Positions 25,847-34,466 of a DNA stretch of 64,000 nt are shown piece after piece. The DNA is from DATGKG01 sp963851325 (GTDB taxonomy: Bacteria > Desulfobacterota > Binatia > Binatales > Binataceae), in contig CAWKOR010000001.1 of the NCBI GenBank assembly GCA_963851325.1, positions 3,038,001 to 3,102,000 of the forward strand, read 5' to 3'. The position numbers and the translations under genes were made by a program. Position 1 is the first letter of the stretch. Every line of letters begins with the position of its first letter. The notes under the pieces were generated by a model. That model was given only the letters and a program-made list of their open reading frames with translations, had not been told where the DNA came from and ran no database searches.

Positions 25847-26080
25847 GGTGACAAAGGTGTTCACAGCAGGTGGAAAAGCGGGCCACTATCGACAGCTTCT
25901 TGGGGTTTTGCGCGTAATTCCCGAATTACCGGGCAAACTGTCGACATCTTTACAGATACAGGTTTCCTTTTGTTTCTGAAGGCTTATGGGCACAATCAAC
26001 AAATGCACAGCGCCTACTATTACTTCTGACTTTTATTAAGAAAGAAATAAGATAGAAGTATCAGGATCGGACCTCGCAAT
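25847..26080. promoter_or_regulatory. dnaA-dnaN intergenic region, AT-rich with weak DnaA-box-like sites
   Basis: In 234 bp there are GGTGGAAAA (near 25870) and AAATGCACA (near 26001), each 7/9 to a DnaA box. A strongly AT-rich stretch, ATTACTTCTGACTTTTATTA, is followed by an A-rich run (about 26018-26055). This layout would suit an unwinding element, or simply the dnaN promoter. I see no gene here. Confidence 0.4.
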
Positions 26081-27215
26081 ATGGGAATTGTTGTCGAACG
26101 TCAGTCGCTCATGAACGGTCTCTCGCTGGTGCAAGGGATCGTGGAACGCCGCAACACGGTGCCGATCCTCGGCCACGTGCTCATCGAACCCGAAGCGCAA
26201 AGCATCCGGCTCGCCGCCACCGATCTGGAGGTCGGCATCAGCACCCAGGTTCCCTGCAAATCCGGCAAAGAAAAAAGCCTCACGCTCAATGCGCGCAAGC
26301 TGTTTGAAATCGTGCGCGAAACTGAAGGCGATGAATTCTCCATCAATTCTCTCGACAATGATTGGGTCGAGCTGAAATGCGGACGATCACGGTTCAAGAT
26401 GATGGGCCTCGATCCGCGTAGCTTCCCAGCTATGCCGAGTCAGTCGACCAAGGCTGACGGCCCCAAGAAGTCGGTCAAAGCATCGTTGACGATAAGCGCA
26501 GCGGTGCTTGCTACGATGATCGACAAAACTATCTTCGCGGTAAGCCCCGACGAGGCGCGCTACAACCTAAGCGGGGTTTACCTTGAAGCCCATGATGCCG
26601 GCAAAGCGCGAATGGTCGCGACCGATGGCCATCGGCTCTCGATGATCGATCGCACGGTGCCGGGATTTTCAATGGAAGGCGGCACCATCATTCCGCGCAA
26701 GGGACTCACCGAACTTCGCAAGCTTCTCGACCAGGGGGGCGATTCGGAAGTGAAACTTCTGCTCGATGGACAACTCGCCTCGCTCAAGCGCGGAGCGACA
26801 GAGGTATCGATGCGGTCTGGTGGAAGGCGAGTTCCCCGACTATCGCGGAGTGGTGCCCAAGCAGACCAAGTATCACATCAATGTCAGCCGCGATGCCTTG
26901 CAGGCGTCAATAAAGCGCGCGGCGATTTTTTCCAACGAGCGATACCATGGCGTCAAGCTCGCGCTTGCGGAAGGTTCGCTGACGGTCTCATCGACCAGCC
27001 CCGAAATGGGAGAGGCGAGCGAGGCCATTGACGTCGACTATCGCGGCGATGAATTCTCGGTGGGGTTCAATGCGTCATATCTTCTGCAGGCGCTGGCGGT
27101 TATACCGGCGGAAAGCGAAATCGATCTGGGCCTTTCGGACGAGGCGAGTCCCGGCTTGCTCCGAACCGCTTCCGACAGCGAATTCAGCTATGTGGTGATG
27201 CCAATGCGCCTGTAA
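26081..27215 (+). CDS. dnaN: DNA polymerase III beta sliding clamp, interrupted by one extra base
   Basis: The clamp is recognisable across two frames. Residues 1-245 (26081-26815) include LPILGHVLIE-type and VATDGHRLS clamp motifs. The reading frame then runs on out of phase to a stop at 27031. The correct C-terminus continues in the next frame from 26817: LVEGEFPDYRGVVPK through the C-terminal VVMPMRL. Removing the T at 26816 restores CGG CTG GTG GAA and a 377-residue clamp, the usual size. Because DnaN is essential, a consensus error is more likely than a true mutation. The gene follows dnaA as in most bacteria. Confidence 0.93.
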
Positions 27216-27227
27216 GGAATTGGCGCG

Positions 27228-27398
27228 ATGAAATGTATTCATGTGCATTGTAATTGCGAGGCGCCCGCCGGGCAGAAATTCTGCTCGAACGAGTGCGAAT
27301 CGGACCTTCGAGACGAGGGCGCAACCGAGTGCCATTGCGGTCACGAACATTGCGCGGCTTCTCACGCAACCGAACGCGACAGCACTTCCGATCACTAG
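27228..27398 (+). CDS. metallothionein-like Cys/His-rich small protein
   Basis: This 56-residue ORF lies 12 bp after dnaN, with AAGGA nine bases before its ATG. It has eight cysteines (3, 8, 10, 19, 23, 35, 37, 42) and seven histidines. The pattern is KCIHVHCNC, KFCSNEC and ECHCGHEHC. That order of clusters resembles bacterial SmtA/BmtA-type metallothioneins, with an N-terminal CxC, a central [YF]C-x-x-x-C and a C-terminal C-x-C-G-H-x-x-C. Likely role: binding Zn or other soft metals. The family match is by eye; the last 14 residues are polar. No metal-responsive regulator is nearby. Confidence 0.7.
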   Translation: MKCIHVHCNCEAPAGQKFCSNECESDLRDEGATECHCGHEHCAASHATERDSTSDH

Positions 27399-27415
27399 AG
27401 ATAGTTCGATTATTG

Positions 27416-29197
27416 CTAGCGCGCGCCGCCAGAAACGTCGGCGGACAGCTTAACCAGCACCACCTTGTTGCGATGCTGGTATTCCGACTCCCACGGGTAT
27501 GATGCCTCGGCCGCAAGGATTTCGGTCGGTAGGCCGATACTTGCAAGATCTCTTCGCCGTACGATCACCCATTCGATCTTTCCATCATTCGCCGCCTTGG
27601 TGAGGTCCATGGGCCTGTCGAATTCAGGCAGGGGATGGGGCAGATCGAGGTAAAACAAGGGTCCTACGGTGCGAAACAAACCCAATTGCGAAGTCTGCGC
27701 CCCGATTCTCGCGCGAACTTCATAGGCAAAAGGTTTTTCGCCTCGATACGCTTCGGCCGCCGGCATCGCGAAGATGTAGATGTAAACCATCGCGGCATAT
27801 GCGGCGACGCCCATCGACATCGCAACGCGGACGAGACTGAATTTGCGAAGCGTATAGACAATCGTCGCCACGGCGATTGTCCACATTGTGGCAAAGATCA
27901 GGCGATCAGGAGCTGGCGGAAGTTTTGCCATCAGACCAGGAAGCACAGTGGAGGGTGGAATCAACAGCACGACTCCTGCAATTACGATCGCGCCGAAAAA
28001 GGCATAGCCGACGCACACAAGACGCCGACCCCAGGCCGCCAATCGCTCCCAAGGCGAGGTGAGAAGCCGCGCGATCAACATCGCGGCGGGAGGCAGAATC
28101 GGCAAGATGTAGTAGCTGCGCCGCGAGCCTGAAAGCGTAAAGAATGCGAATGTCGACCAAAAGAAAATCAGTGTGAAGCGATCGCTCTTCGCTGGTTCGG
28201 CCTCGATTCGACGTTCGTGATGCGCCTGGACCAGTGCGGCGGGCAGCAGAATGGCCCACGGTGCCATCAACGCGAAGATTACATAGACATATAGATAGAT
28301 AGGGCCGCGATGGTCGAAAGGCTGGAAGAAGCGCACTACATTCTCGCGAAACACCATGTCGAGGCCGGCGCTGGAGCCCATGATCGCACGCGAAATTCGA
28401 AATGGCGCCGCATAAATCGCTAGCCCCATCGGAACCGCCGCGATGGATCGCCAGTTGAACAACCATCGATTCCGATCGATCACCCATCGTACCCGATCCG
28501 CGATGGAGCCATGGAGAACTCTTTCGCCGAATAGCGCCCATCCGTCCGACAACGTCGCATATAGCCCCATCACCATTATCGGCAGAACGAAGCCCAGCAG
28601 GCCCTTCGTCAGCGAGGTAAGAGCCATGATGATCCACAGCCATACCACCCACCATCCGGTTGGTCGTTCCTCATGCTTGACGAACAGAAGTAATGCTGCG
28701 AGTTCGCCAGTAATCGTTTCGACATCGGCCGAGGCGTGGCGCGAAAAGAAAACGAAGCTGAAGCTGGTAGCGAGGATGAATCCCGTCAACACGCCGGTGC
28801 GCCGATCATAGAGCCGTCGCGCGAGCAGGATCAGCAATCCGACCGCAAGCACGCCGGCGATCGCGCATGGAATTCGCGAAGCGGTTTCATTCAGGCCACC
28901 CGTTACCCAGGTTGATGCCACCACTAGCCAGTAAGAGCCGAGAGGTTTGTCGTAGTACAGATGGCCATTGATGGTGGGCCAGAAATAGTTGCCGCTCCGC
29001 ATCATTTCGCGCGCAATCTCGGCCCATCGAAACTCCGACGACCAGAGCGCGCGCGCACCGAGGCGGGTGAAGTAGAGGATCGCGGTCAGCGCGATAACGC
29101 CCCATCCGGCGAGCCTCCAATCAAACAATGACTCGCGCGCGGAGGCGGAAAAAGTGCCCGGAGGATCTGCGTCGATGATCAATTGGTTTCGATGCAC
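27416..29197 (-). CDS. GT39/ArnT-like integral-membrane glycosyltransferase
   Basis: This 593-residue protein has about a dozen predicted membrane helices. Its first periplasmic loop is SSEFRWAEIAREMMRSGNYF followed by INGHLYYDKPLGSYW, the signature region of lipid-sugar-dependent GT39 transferases such as ArnT. The usual first-loop Asp-Glu pair reads Ser-Glu. The C-terminal soluble part is about 100 residues. It probably moves a sugar from undecaprenyl phosphate to an envelope acceptor, unknown which. It converges with the metallothionein-like gene. A second GT39 protein is at 47247-48830. Confidence 0.88.
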   Translation of the reverse strand: MHRNQLIIDADPPGTFSASARESLFDWRLAGWGVIALTAILYFTRLGARALWSSEFRWAEIAREMMRSGNYFWPTINGHLYYDKPLGSYWLVVASTWVTGGLNETASRIPCAIAGVLAVGLLILLARRLYDRRTGVLTGFILATSFSFVFFSRHASADVETITGELAALLLFVKHEERPTGWWVVWLWIIMALTSLTKGLLGFVLPIMVMGLYATLSDGWALFGERVLHGSIADRVRWVIDRNRWLFNWRSIAAVPMGLAIYAAPFRISRAIMGSSAGLDMVFRENVVRFFQPFDHRGPIYLYVYVIFALMAPWAILLPAALVQAHHERRIEAEPAKSDRFTLIFFWSTFAFFTLSGSRRSYYILPILPPAAMLIARLLTSPWERLAAWGRRLVCVGYAFFGAIVIAGVVLLIPPSTVLPGLMAKLPPAPDRLIFATMWTIAVATIVYTLRKFSLVRVAMSMGVAAYAAMVYIYIFAMPAAEAYRGEKPFAYEVRARIGAQTSQLGLFRTVGPLFYLDLPHPLPEFDRPMDLTKAANDGKIEWVIVRRRDLASIGLPTEILAAEASYPWESEYQHRNKVVLVKLSADVSGGAR

Positions 29198-29293
29198 GTC
29201 TGCTCATGCTACCGTCGAAGGCAGGCGTGAGCGAGTAGCGCGAACATCCGCTCTCAGACGCGTCACGTCATCCCTCATTTCGAAAGAGCTTCC

Positions 29294-31366
29294 ATGAGCG
29301 ACCAGCATCCCCAGCGCAAGCCAAATCGGTTGATCAACGAGCAGAGTCCGTACCTGCGCCAGCACGCCTACAACCCGGTCGACTGGTATGCCTGGGGTGA
29401 GGAGGCGCTCGCACGTGCGAAGGCCGAAAACAAACCCATTCTTTTGTCGATTGGATATTCGGCGTGTCATTGGTGCCACGTAATGGAGCGCGAGTCGTTC
29501 GAGAACGAAGGAATCGCGCGGTTGATGAACGAGAATTTCATTCCGATCAAAGTCGATCGCGAGGAACGACCCGACCTCGATCAAATCTATATGGAAGCGG
29601 TGCAGATGATCACCGGACGCGGCGGATGGCCGCTCACGATGTTCCTCACGCCGGACGCGAAACCGTTTTTCGGCGGCACCTATTTTCCGCCGGTCGACCG
29701 CCAGGGGATGACAGGGTTTCCACGCGTGCTGATGGCGGCCGCGGAGGCTTACAAGCGCGGCGCGCACGAGGTTCAGCATAACGTCGAGAAGCTGACCGAG
29801 GCTCTGGGAGCGCTGGGGACATACACGGCGGAACCCGGCGAGATCGCGCGCGATCTGCCGATCGTCGCGGCGCATGCACTCGCACGCGCGTATGACAGCG
29901 TGCATGGCGGCCTCGGTCAGGCGCCGAAGTTTCCCAACTCGTTCGTGTTTTCGCTTTTCCTCCGTGCCTACGATGCCGACGATGATCCGAATTTCGCGAC
30001 GATGGTGCGCGATACCCTCAACCGGATGGCGAGGGGAGGCATCTACGATCAAGTCGGTGGCGGGTTCCATCGCTACAGCGTCGATGATCGGTGGCTAGTG
30101 CCGCATTTCGAGAAGATGCTCTATGACAATGCGCTGCTCGGGCGGCTTTATGTCGATGCCGGACGGGCGCTGAACGAACCCGAGTTCCTCAATGTCGCGC
30201 GCGAGATCCTCGATTACGTTTTGCGTGAGATGACGAGTCCGGAGCACGGGTTCTATTCCACCCAGGACGCGGACAGCGAGGGCGAAGAGGGGAAGTTCTT
30301 CATCTGGACGCCTGCCGAAGTGGATTCAATCCTCGGCGACCGACTAGCGCCGATCGCGAAGCGTTTTTTCGACGTCAGTGATGAGGGAAATTTCGAAGGC
30401 AGCAACATCCTGCATCGAACCATTGAGCTGACCGACATCGCGAAACAGTTCAAAACCACGCCCGAAGAAATCACCGACGCGCTTCGCACCATCAAGCAAA
30501 AGCTGTTCGAGGCGCGCGAGAAGCGCGTCAAGCCCGGCCGCGATGAAAAGATCCTTGCTGCCTGGAACGGAATGATGATTTCGGCTTTCGCCGAGGCCTA
30601 TCGCGCGTTGCACGAACCGCGATACCTCGAGGCTGCGGAGCGCGCAGTCGATTTCGCGATGACGAAGCTATGGGACGGGCGCGCGCTGCGGCGGTCGTAC
30701 AAAGACGGCACCGCGCGGTTCAACGCCTACCTAGAGGATTACGCGATCCTCGCCAACGCGATGCTCGATACTTATCAAGCCTCGCTCAATCCAAAGTACC
30801 TAGCGCATGCGCGAACTCTCGCCGATGTGATTCTCGAACGTTTCCTCGATAAGGAGCGGGGCGGGTTTTTCTTCACTTCGGAGGATCACGAAGAACTTAT
30901 CACTCGATTCAAGGGCGCTTTCGACGGGTCCACGCCTTCGGGCAACAGTGCGGCGGTGATGGCTCTGCTACGGCTTCACGGCTATACCGGCGACGATCGG
31001 TACTTTCATGAAGCAGAGCGCGCGATCAAGCTGTTCCGTGAGTTCATGGAGAAACAGCCGTTCGCATTTTCGCATCTCCTCGAAGGGGTCGACCTCTACC
31101 TGCGCGGCCCGGTCGAGGTCGTCCTTGTAGGCGATCGATCGTCTTCCGATTTTCGCGAATGGGTGGAGCGCATCGGACTGCTCTATATCCCCAATCTCGC
31201 GATCTATGCGGTTGATTCGAACAAGCCCCAGGGCGCACATCTGCCGGAGCAGGCGCGTGGAAAAAACCAGGTCGATGGAAAACTCACCGCCTATGTATGC
31301 CGCGATCGCGCCTGCTCGATGCCGCTGACTTCCTACAAGAACCTCGAGGCGGAAGTACGCGGCTGA
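29294..31366 (+). CDS. DUF255 thioredoxin-fold protein (YyaL/SPATA20 family)
   Basis: The 690 residues begin with the hallmark NRLINEQSPYLRQHAYNPVDW. A thioredoxin-like segment follows with the redox motif CHWC (SACHWCHVMERESF). KVDREERPDLDQIYM and GRGGWPLTMFLTPD follow. The C-terminal two thirds are (alpha/alpha)6-barrel-like, with DQVGGGFHRYSVDDRWLVPH and KILAAWNGMMISAFAEA. The family is conserved from bacteria to man; its reaction is not settled. Length and motif order are complete. A single-gene unit, divergent from the GT39 gene. Confidence 0.93.
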   Translation: MSDQHPQRKPNRLINEQSPYLRQHAYNPVDWYAWGEEALARAKAENKPILLSIGYSACHWCHVMERESFENEGIARLMNENFIPIKVDREERPDLDQIYMEAVQMITGRGGWPLTMFLTPDAKPFFGGTYFPPVDRQGMTGFPRVLMAAAEAYKRGAHEVQHNVEKLTEALGALGTYTAEPGEIARDLPIVAAHALARAYDSVHGGLGQAPKFPNSFVFSLFLRAYDADDDPNFATMVRDTLNRMARGGIYDQVGGGFHRYSVDDRWLVPHFEKMLYDNALLGRLYVDAGRALNEPEFLNVAREILDYVLREMTSPEHGFYSTQDADSEGEEGKFFIWTPAEVDSILGDRLAPIAKRFFDVSDEGNFEGSNILHRTIELTDIAKQFKTTPEEITDALRTIKQKLFEAREKRVKPGRDEKILAAWNGMMISAFAEAYRALHEPRYLEAAERAVDFAMTKLWDGRALRRSYKDGTARFNAYLEDYAILANAMLDTYQASLNPKYLAHARTLADVILERFLDKERGGFFFTSEDHEELITRFKGAFDGSTPSGNSAAVMALLRLHGYTGDDRYFHEAERAIKLFREFMEKQPFAFSHLLEGVDLYLRGPVEVVLVGDRSSSDFREWVERIGLLYIPNLAIYAVDSNKPQGAHLPEQARGKNQVDGKLTAYVCRDRACSMPLTSYKNLEAEVRG

Positions 31367-31429
31367 CGAAAATCGGGGAGATTCGAGCCAATACACTTTC
31401 CATACTGGAGAGACCTCGGAGGTGTGTGA

Positions 31430-32074
31430 ATGGTGTCCAGATTGCTGAAGTTCCTGCTCCCCTTGCCCGGTCTATTAGCGCTCGCCGGATGTACCGCGCT
31501 GGCGGGCTTGTTCAGTGGAGGTAGTAGCGGTTCAGGCAGTGTCGCTGCCCCCGCCGCTGGAGCGGCCACAACGTCGGTGCCGTCGATAATCGATCAGGTC
31601 GAACCCTCGACCCGACTCGCGATGATTTCGCCGGCCGCTTTGCTTAATGGCAACGCTTCGTTGGATGCGACCGTAGTAGGAGCACAATGTCGTTTTCGCT
31701 CCGCTGATCCGCCCTTCCTGATTCCCACCACCACTGCCAACAAGAACTGGACCTTCAATGGGCGCATCAATGAAGCCAAAAATGACGCTGGCGTTGTTGG
31801 CGATGCGCAAGCGCTCGAATACCGCAGTTGGTTCGGCCTCGGATGGCCCAAGCAGCAGCTCAATACCTGGCCGGTGAGTATGGCGACGCTTAGTCAAATG
31901 CCCAAGGAATATCTGGACGATCGTCTGACGATGCTCACCGATCATCAATCGCAGGTGAACAAAACCCAGACTGACGCTCTCACCAGGAACTACATCGACA
32001 ACGCGCGTAAAATTCAGATGCGGGTGGAAATCCTCGTATCAGCCTTCGATCCGAGCAAATGCCCGACGCAGTAA
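31430..32074 (+). CDS. putative lipoprotein, function unknown
   Basis: The 214-residue protein starts at ATG 31430 with GGAGG eight to ten bases upstream. The signal MVSRLLKFLLPLPGLLALAGC has lipobox LAGC, followed by a Gly/Ser-rich linker and an Ala/Thr/Pro stretch. The mature domain has a Trp-containing NKNWTFNGRIN segment and a helical, Gln-rich second half. Only two cysteines remain after the lipidated one. No family is recognised. It sits 63 bp after the DUF255 gene and 18 bp before an EEP-family gene. Confidence 0.75.
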   Translation: MVSRLLKFLLPLPGLLALAGCTALAGLFSGGSSGSGSVAAPAAGAATTSVPSIIDQVEPSTRLAMISPAALLNGNASLDATVVGAQCRFRSADPPFLIPTTTANKNWTFNGRINEAKNDAGVVGDAQALEYRSWFGLGWPKQQLNTWPVSMATLSQMPKEYLDDRLTMLTDHQSQVNKTQTDALTRNYIDNARKIQMRVEILVSAFDPSKCPTQ

Positions 32075-32092
32075 ACTGACTTCGATCCTCGA

Positions 32093-33052
32093 ATGACAAT
32101 CGCTCAACCGGGCAGTGGGATCGAGGATAAGGTTCATCCATTCGAACCGAGGCTCGAGAATCGACCGCCGACGATGCGGCCGGGACCCCTGCGGGTAGTG
32201 GCCTTCAATGCCCAAGGCGGCACGCGCTTCCAGGGCATCCTGCGATGCTTCGCGCGCGAACCACTGCGTAGTGCGGCGATCATTCTGCTTAGTGAGATGG
32301 ATCTCGGCACCAGTCGAAGTGGCGGTCGCAAGGTCGCCAGCGAGCTGGCGCACCGGATGGGGATGAGTTGCGCATATCTCCCCGAGTTTGGGCTGGTTCG
32401 CGCCGATGGTACGATGCGCGCATTCCTCGGGAACGCCATCCTGTCCAGGCTACCGCTGGAGAATCTCACAGTGATTCCATTGCCGAGGGTCAGCGCTCGA
32501 TTTCCCCACATTCCTCGATCGTTCGGCCGCGTGAGACGCGAAGGAAGCCAGGCCGCTCTCATTGCGACCATTACCGTGGGCGGCAATCCCGTGTATGTAT
32601 CGGTTGCGCATCTCGATAGCCGCGCGCATCCCACCGGCCGCGACCTCCAGATCGCGACAATGCTGGAGGGTTTCCCATCCGATGGGCCGGCGATCTTCGG
32701 CGGCGATCTCAACACCACCACTGTGGAGCTCATCAATCCCGCGAGCGTGCGCCTGGTCCTGCGCGAGATGCTGATCAACTCGAAGCGCTTTCGCTATCCG
32801 CATGCGCATGAGCCTCTGCTGGCGCGCCTCGCGACGGCAGGTTTCGAGATTCGCGGCGTCAATGCCGTGGGTCGCGCGACCTTCACCTTCGCGCGAATGG
32901 TTCCGCCGTGGATGCGCCCGAAGCTCGATTGGATAGCCCTGCGCGGCCTGGAGCCGATGCCAGGCTCCGCAATTGTGGTTCCCGCACGCCCAGGCTTCTT
33001 CGCCTCGCGGGTGTCGGATCATGATTTTATCGCGGTTGACGTGGCGTTATGA
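32093..33052 (+). CDS. endonuclease/exonuclease/phosphatase (EEP) family protein
   Basis: The 319 residues show the EEP metal-hydrolase fold: LRVVAFNAQGG near the start, LLSEMD with the catalytic Glu, and GNAILSRLPL. VAHLDSRAHPTGRDLQ, the FGGDLNTT Asp/Asn pair and the final SDHDFIAV dyad complete the site. No signal peptide is seen, so the substrate is probably cytoplasmic. Close families range from exonuclease III to sphingomyelinase-like enzymes. The KLDWIALRG motif supports a DNase/phosphodiesterase, but the substrate is not determinable. Confidence 0.88.
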   Translation: MTIAQPGSGIEDKVHPFEPRLENRPPTMRPGPLRVVAFNAQGGTRFQGILRCFAREPLRSAAIILLSEMDLGTSRSGGRKVASELAHRMGMSCAYLPEFGLVRADGTMRAFLGNAILSRLPLENLTVIPLPRVSARFPHIPRSFGRVRREGSQAALIATITVGGNPVYVSVAHLDSRAHPTGRDLQIATMLEGFPSDGPAIFGGDLNTTTVELINPASVRLVLREMLINSKRFRYPHAHEPLLARLATAGFEIRGVNAVGRATFTFARMVPPWMRPKLDWIALRGLEPMPGSAIVVPARPGFFASRVSDHDFIAVDVAL

Positions 33053-33064
33053 TTTGCGACGACC

Positions 33065-33270
33065 TTGAGATGGGACACCTGGTTGGTGTTTTTCATCATC
33101 GAGACGTCGGCGTGCTTTACCCCTGGGTCCGCGATGCTCTACCTCCTCTCGCAAGCAATGCGATACTTGCCGTCACCAGCGTCTCGATCGAGTTCTGCGT
33201 GTTGCTCGCGTATGGCGCGCTGGCGGGATGCATAACGCGGCTGGCGCCGCAGCCGCGCGAATCCTTTTGA
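33065..33270 (+). pseudogene. remnant of a LysE-type amino-acid exporter
   Basis: Two frames hold pieces of one protein. From 33065, WDTWLVFFIIETSACFTPGS followed by AMLYLLSQAMRY matches the N-terminal helix and the TPG motif of LysE/RhtB exporters. From about 33155, in another frame, SVSIEFCVLLAYGALAG looks like the last third of the same family. The ~100 residues between are missing. A 73-residue ORF (33049-33270) reads across this, but its first half is out of frame. A degraded gene is the better reading. Confidence 0.6.
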
Positions 33271-33371
33271 TACCAACGACCTGAAGGTCCGGTTCCGTTT
33301 TCCGCGCGCACTCGTCTACAATCCGGCGCGTCCCGGCGGCGTAGCGCGTCGCGTTTCAAGGAGAAATATCG

Positions 33372-34466
33372 ATGGCGTTCAATGGACTCGGACTTCATCT
33401 AGGTAATCTTTCGCGCCTGTCGGACGCGGAAACCCGCTCCATCAGCCCGGAAAATCCAACCGGCGGGCGCGGCAAGGGCGCGATGGCGATTCCGGATTCC
33501 CCCACCAGCCCGGCGCGCGAGCTGGGCCAGGGATGGAAGGTCAGGCCGTACATCATCATCAACCAGGGCGAGACGGCGACCTTGGCGGACATCGTCGGGT
33601 CCGGCGCCATTCAGCAGATCTGGATGACGCCGACCGGCGCGTGGCGCGACAGCATCCTGCGATTTTACTGGGACGGCGCCGATGCGCCCTCAGTTGAATG
33701 CCCCGTCGGCGACTTCTTCGCGTGCGGCTGGAACAAGTACGCGCAAGTCTCTTCGCAGGCCGTATGCGTCAATCCCGGCAGCGCGTTCAACTGCTACTGG
33801 GAGATGCCGTTTCGGAAATCGTGCCTCGTCACGATGACCAACACCGGCGAGGCGCCGATGATCCTCTTCTATCAAATCAACTACACGCTGACCGAGGTTC
33901 CCGAGGACGCTGCATACTTTCACGCGCAATTTCGGCGCGTGAATCCGATTCCCTATGGCGAAGTCTTCATCATCCTCGATGGCGTGCGCGGCCGCGGCCA
34001 CTACGTCGGCACGTACATGGCGTGGGGCGTCAACAACAGCGGATGGTGGGGCGAAGGCGAGGTGAAGTTTTTCCTCGACGGAGATACGGAGTTCCCGACC
34101 ATCTGCGGCACCGGTACCGAGGATTATTTCTGCGGGTCCTACGATTTCGATGTCGGCAAGGAGAATGGCGGCTATCGCGAGTTCAACACCCCATACGCGG
34201 GTCTGGCCCAGGTCATCAGGCCCGACGGCCTCTATCAGTCGCAGCAGCGATTCGGGATGTATCGATGGCACATCATGGATCCGATTCGTTTCAAGAGCGA
34301 CTTGCGAGTGACCATCCAGGCGCTTGGTTGGCGCGGCGATCCGCGAAAGGGGGCGCGCTACCTGCAGCTCCAGGACGACGTCGCATCGGTGGCGTATTGG
34401 TATCAGACGCAGCCGGCCGCGCCGTTCCCTAAGCTTCCGCCGCGCGACTATCTGCAGATCATCTAG
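33372..34466 (+). CDS. DUF2961 protein (GH172-type glycoside hydrolase candidate)
   Basis: The 364-residue protein has the DUF2961 layout: an early DIVGSGAIQQIWMTPT and LRFYWDGADAPSVECPVGDF. EVKFFLDGDTEFPTICGTGT and EDYFCGSYDF follow. DUF2961 includes glycoside hydrolase family 172, with difructose-anhydride and D-arabinofuranose-active enzymes; Glu residues around GEGEVKF and GTEDYF are candidates for catalysis. No signal peptide is seen, so it would act in the cytoplasm. AAGGAG is eight bases upstream of ATG 33372. Its stop codon overlaps that of the opposing gene. Confidence 0.88.
   Translation: MAFNGLGLHLGNLSRLSDAETRSISPENPTGGRGKGAMAIPDSPTSPARELGQGWKVRPYIIINQGETATLADIVGSGAIQQIWMTPTGAWRDSILRFYWDGADAPSVECPVGDFFACGWNKYAQVSSQAVCVNPGSAFNCYWEMPFRKSCLVTMTNTGEAPMILFYQINYTLTEVPEDAAYFHAQFRRVNPIPYGEVFIILDGVRGRGHYVGTYMAWGVNNSGWWGEGEVKFFLDGDTEFPTICGTGTEDYFCGSYDFDVGKENGGYREFNTPYAGLAQVIRPDGLYQSQQRFGMYRWHIMDPIRFKSDLRVTIQALGWRGDPRKGARYLQLQDDVASVAYWYQTQPAAPFPKLPPRDYLQII

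Noticed and set aside
33049..33270. 73-codon ORF overlapping the EEP gene stop
   Set aside because: The first half is out of frame with a LysE-like N-terminus; only its end looks like LysE. A remnant explains it better.
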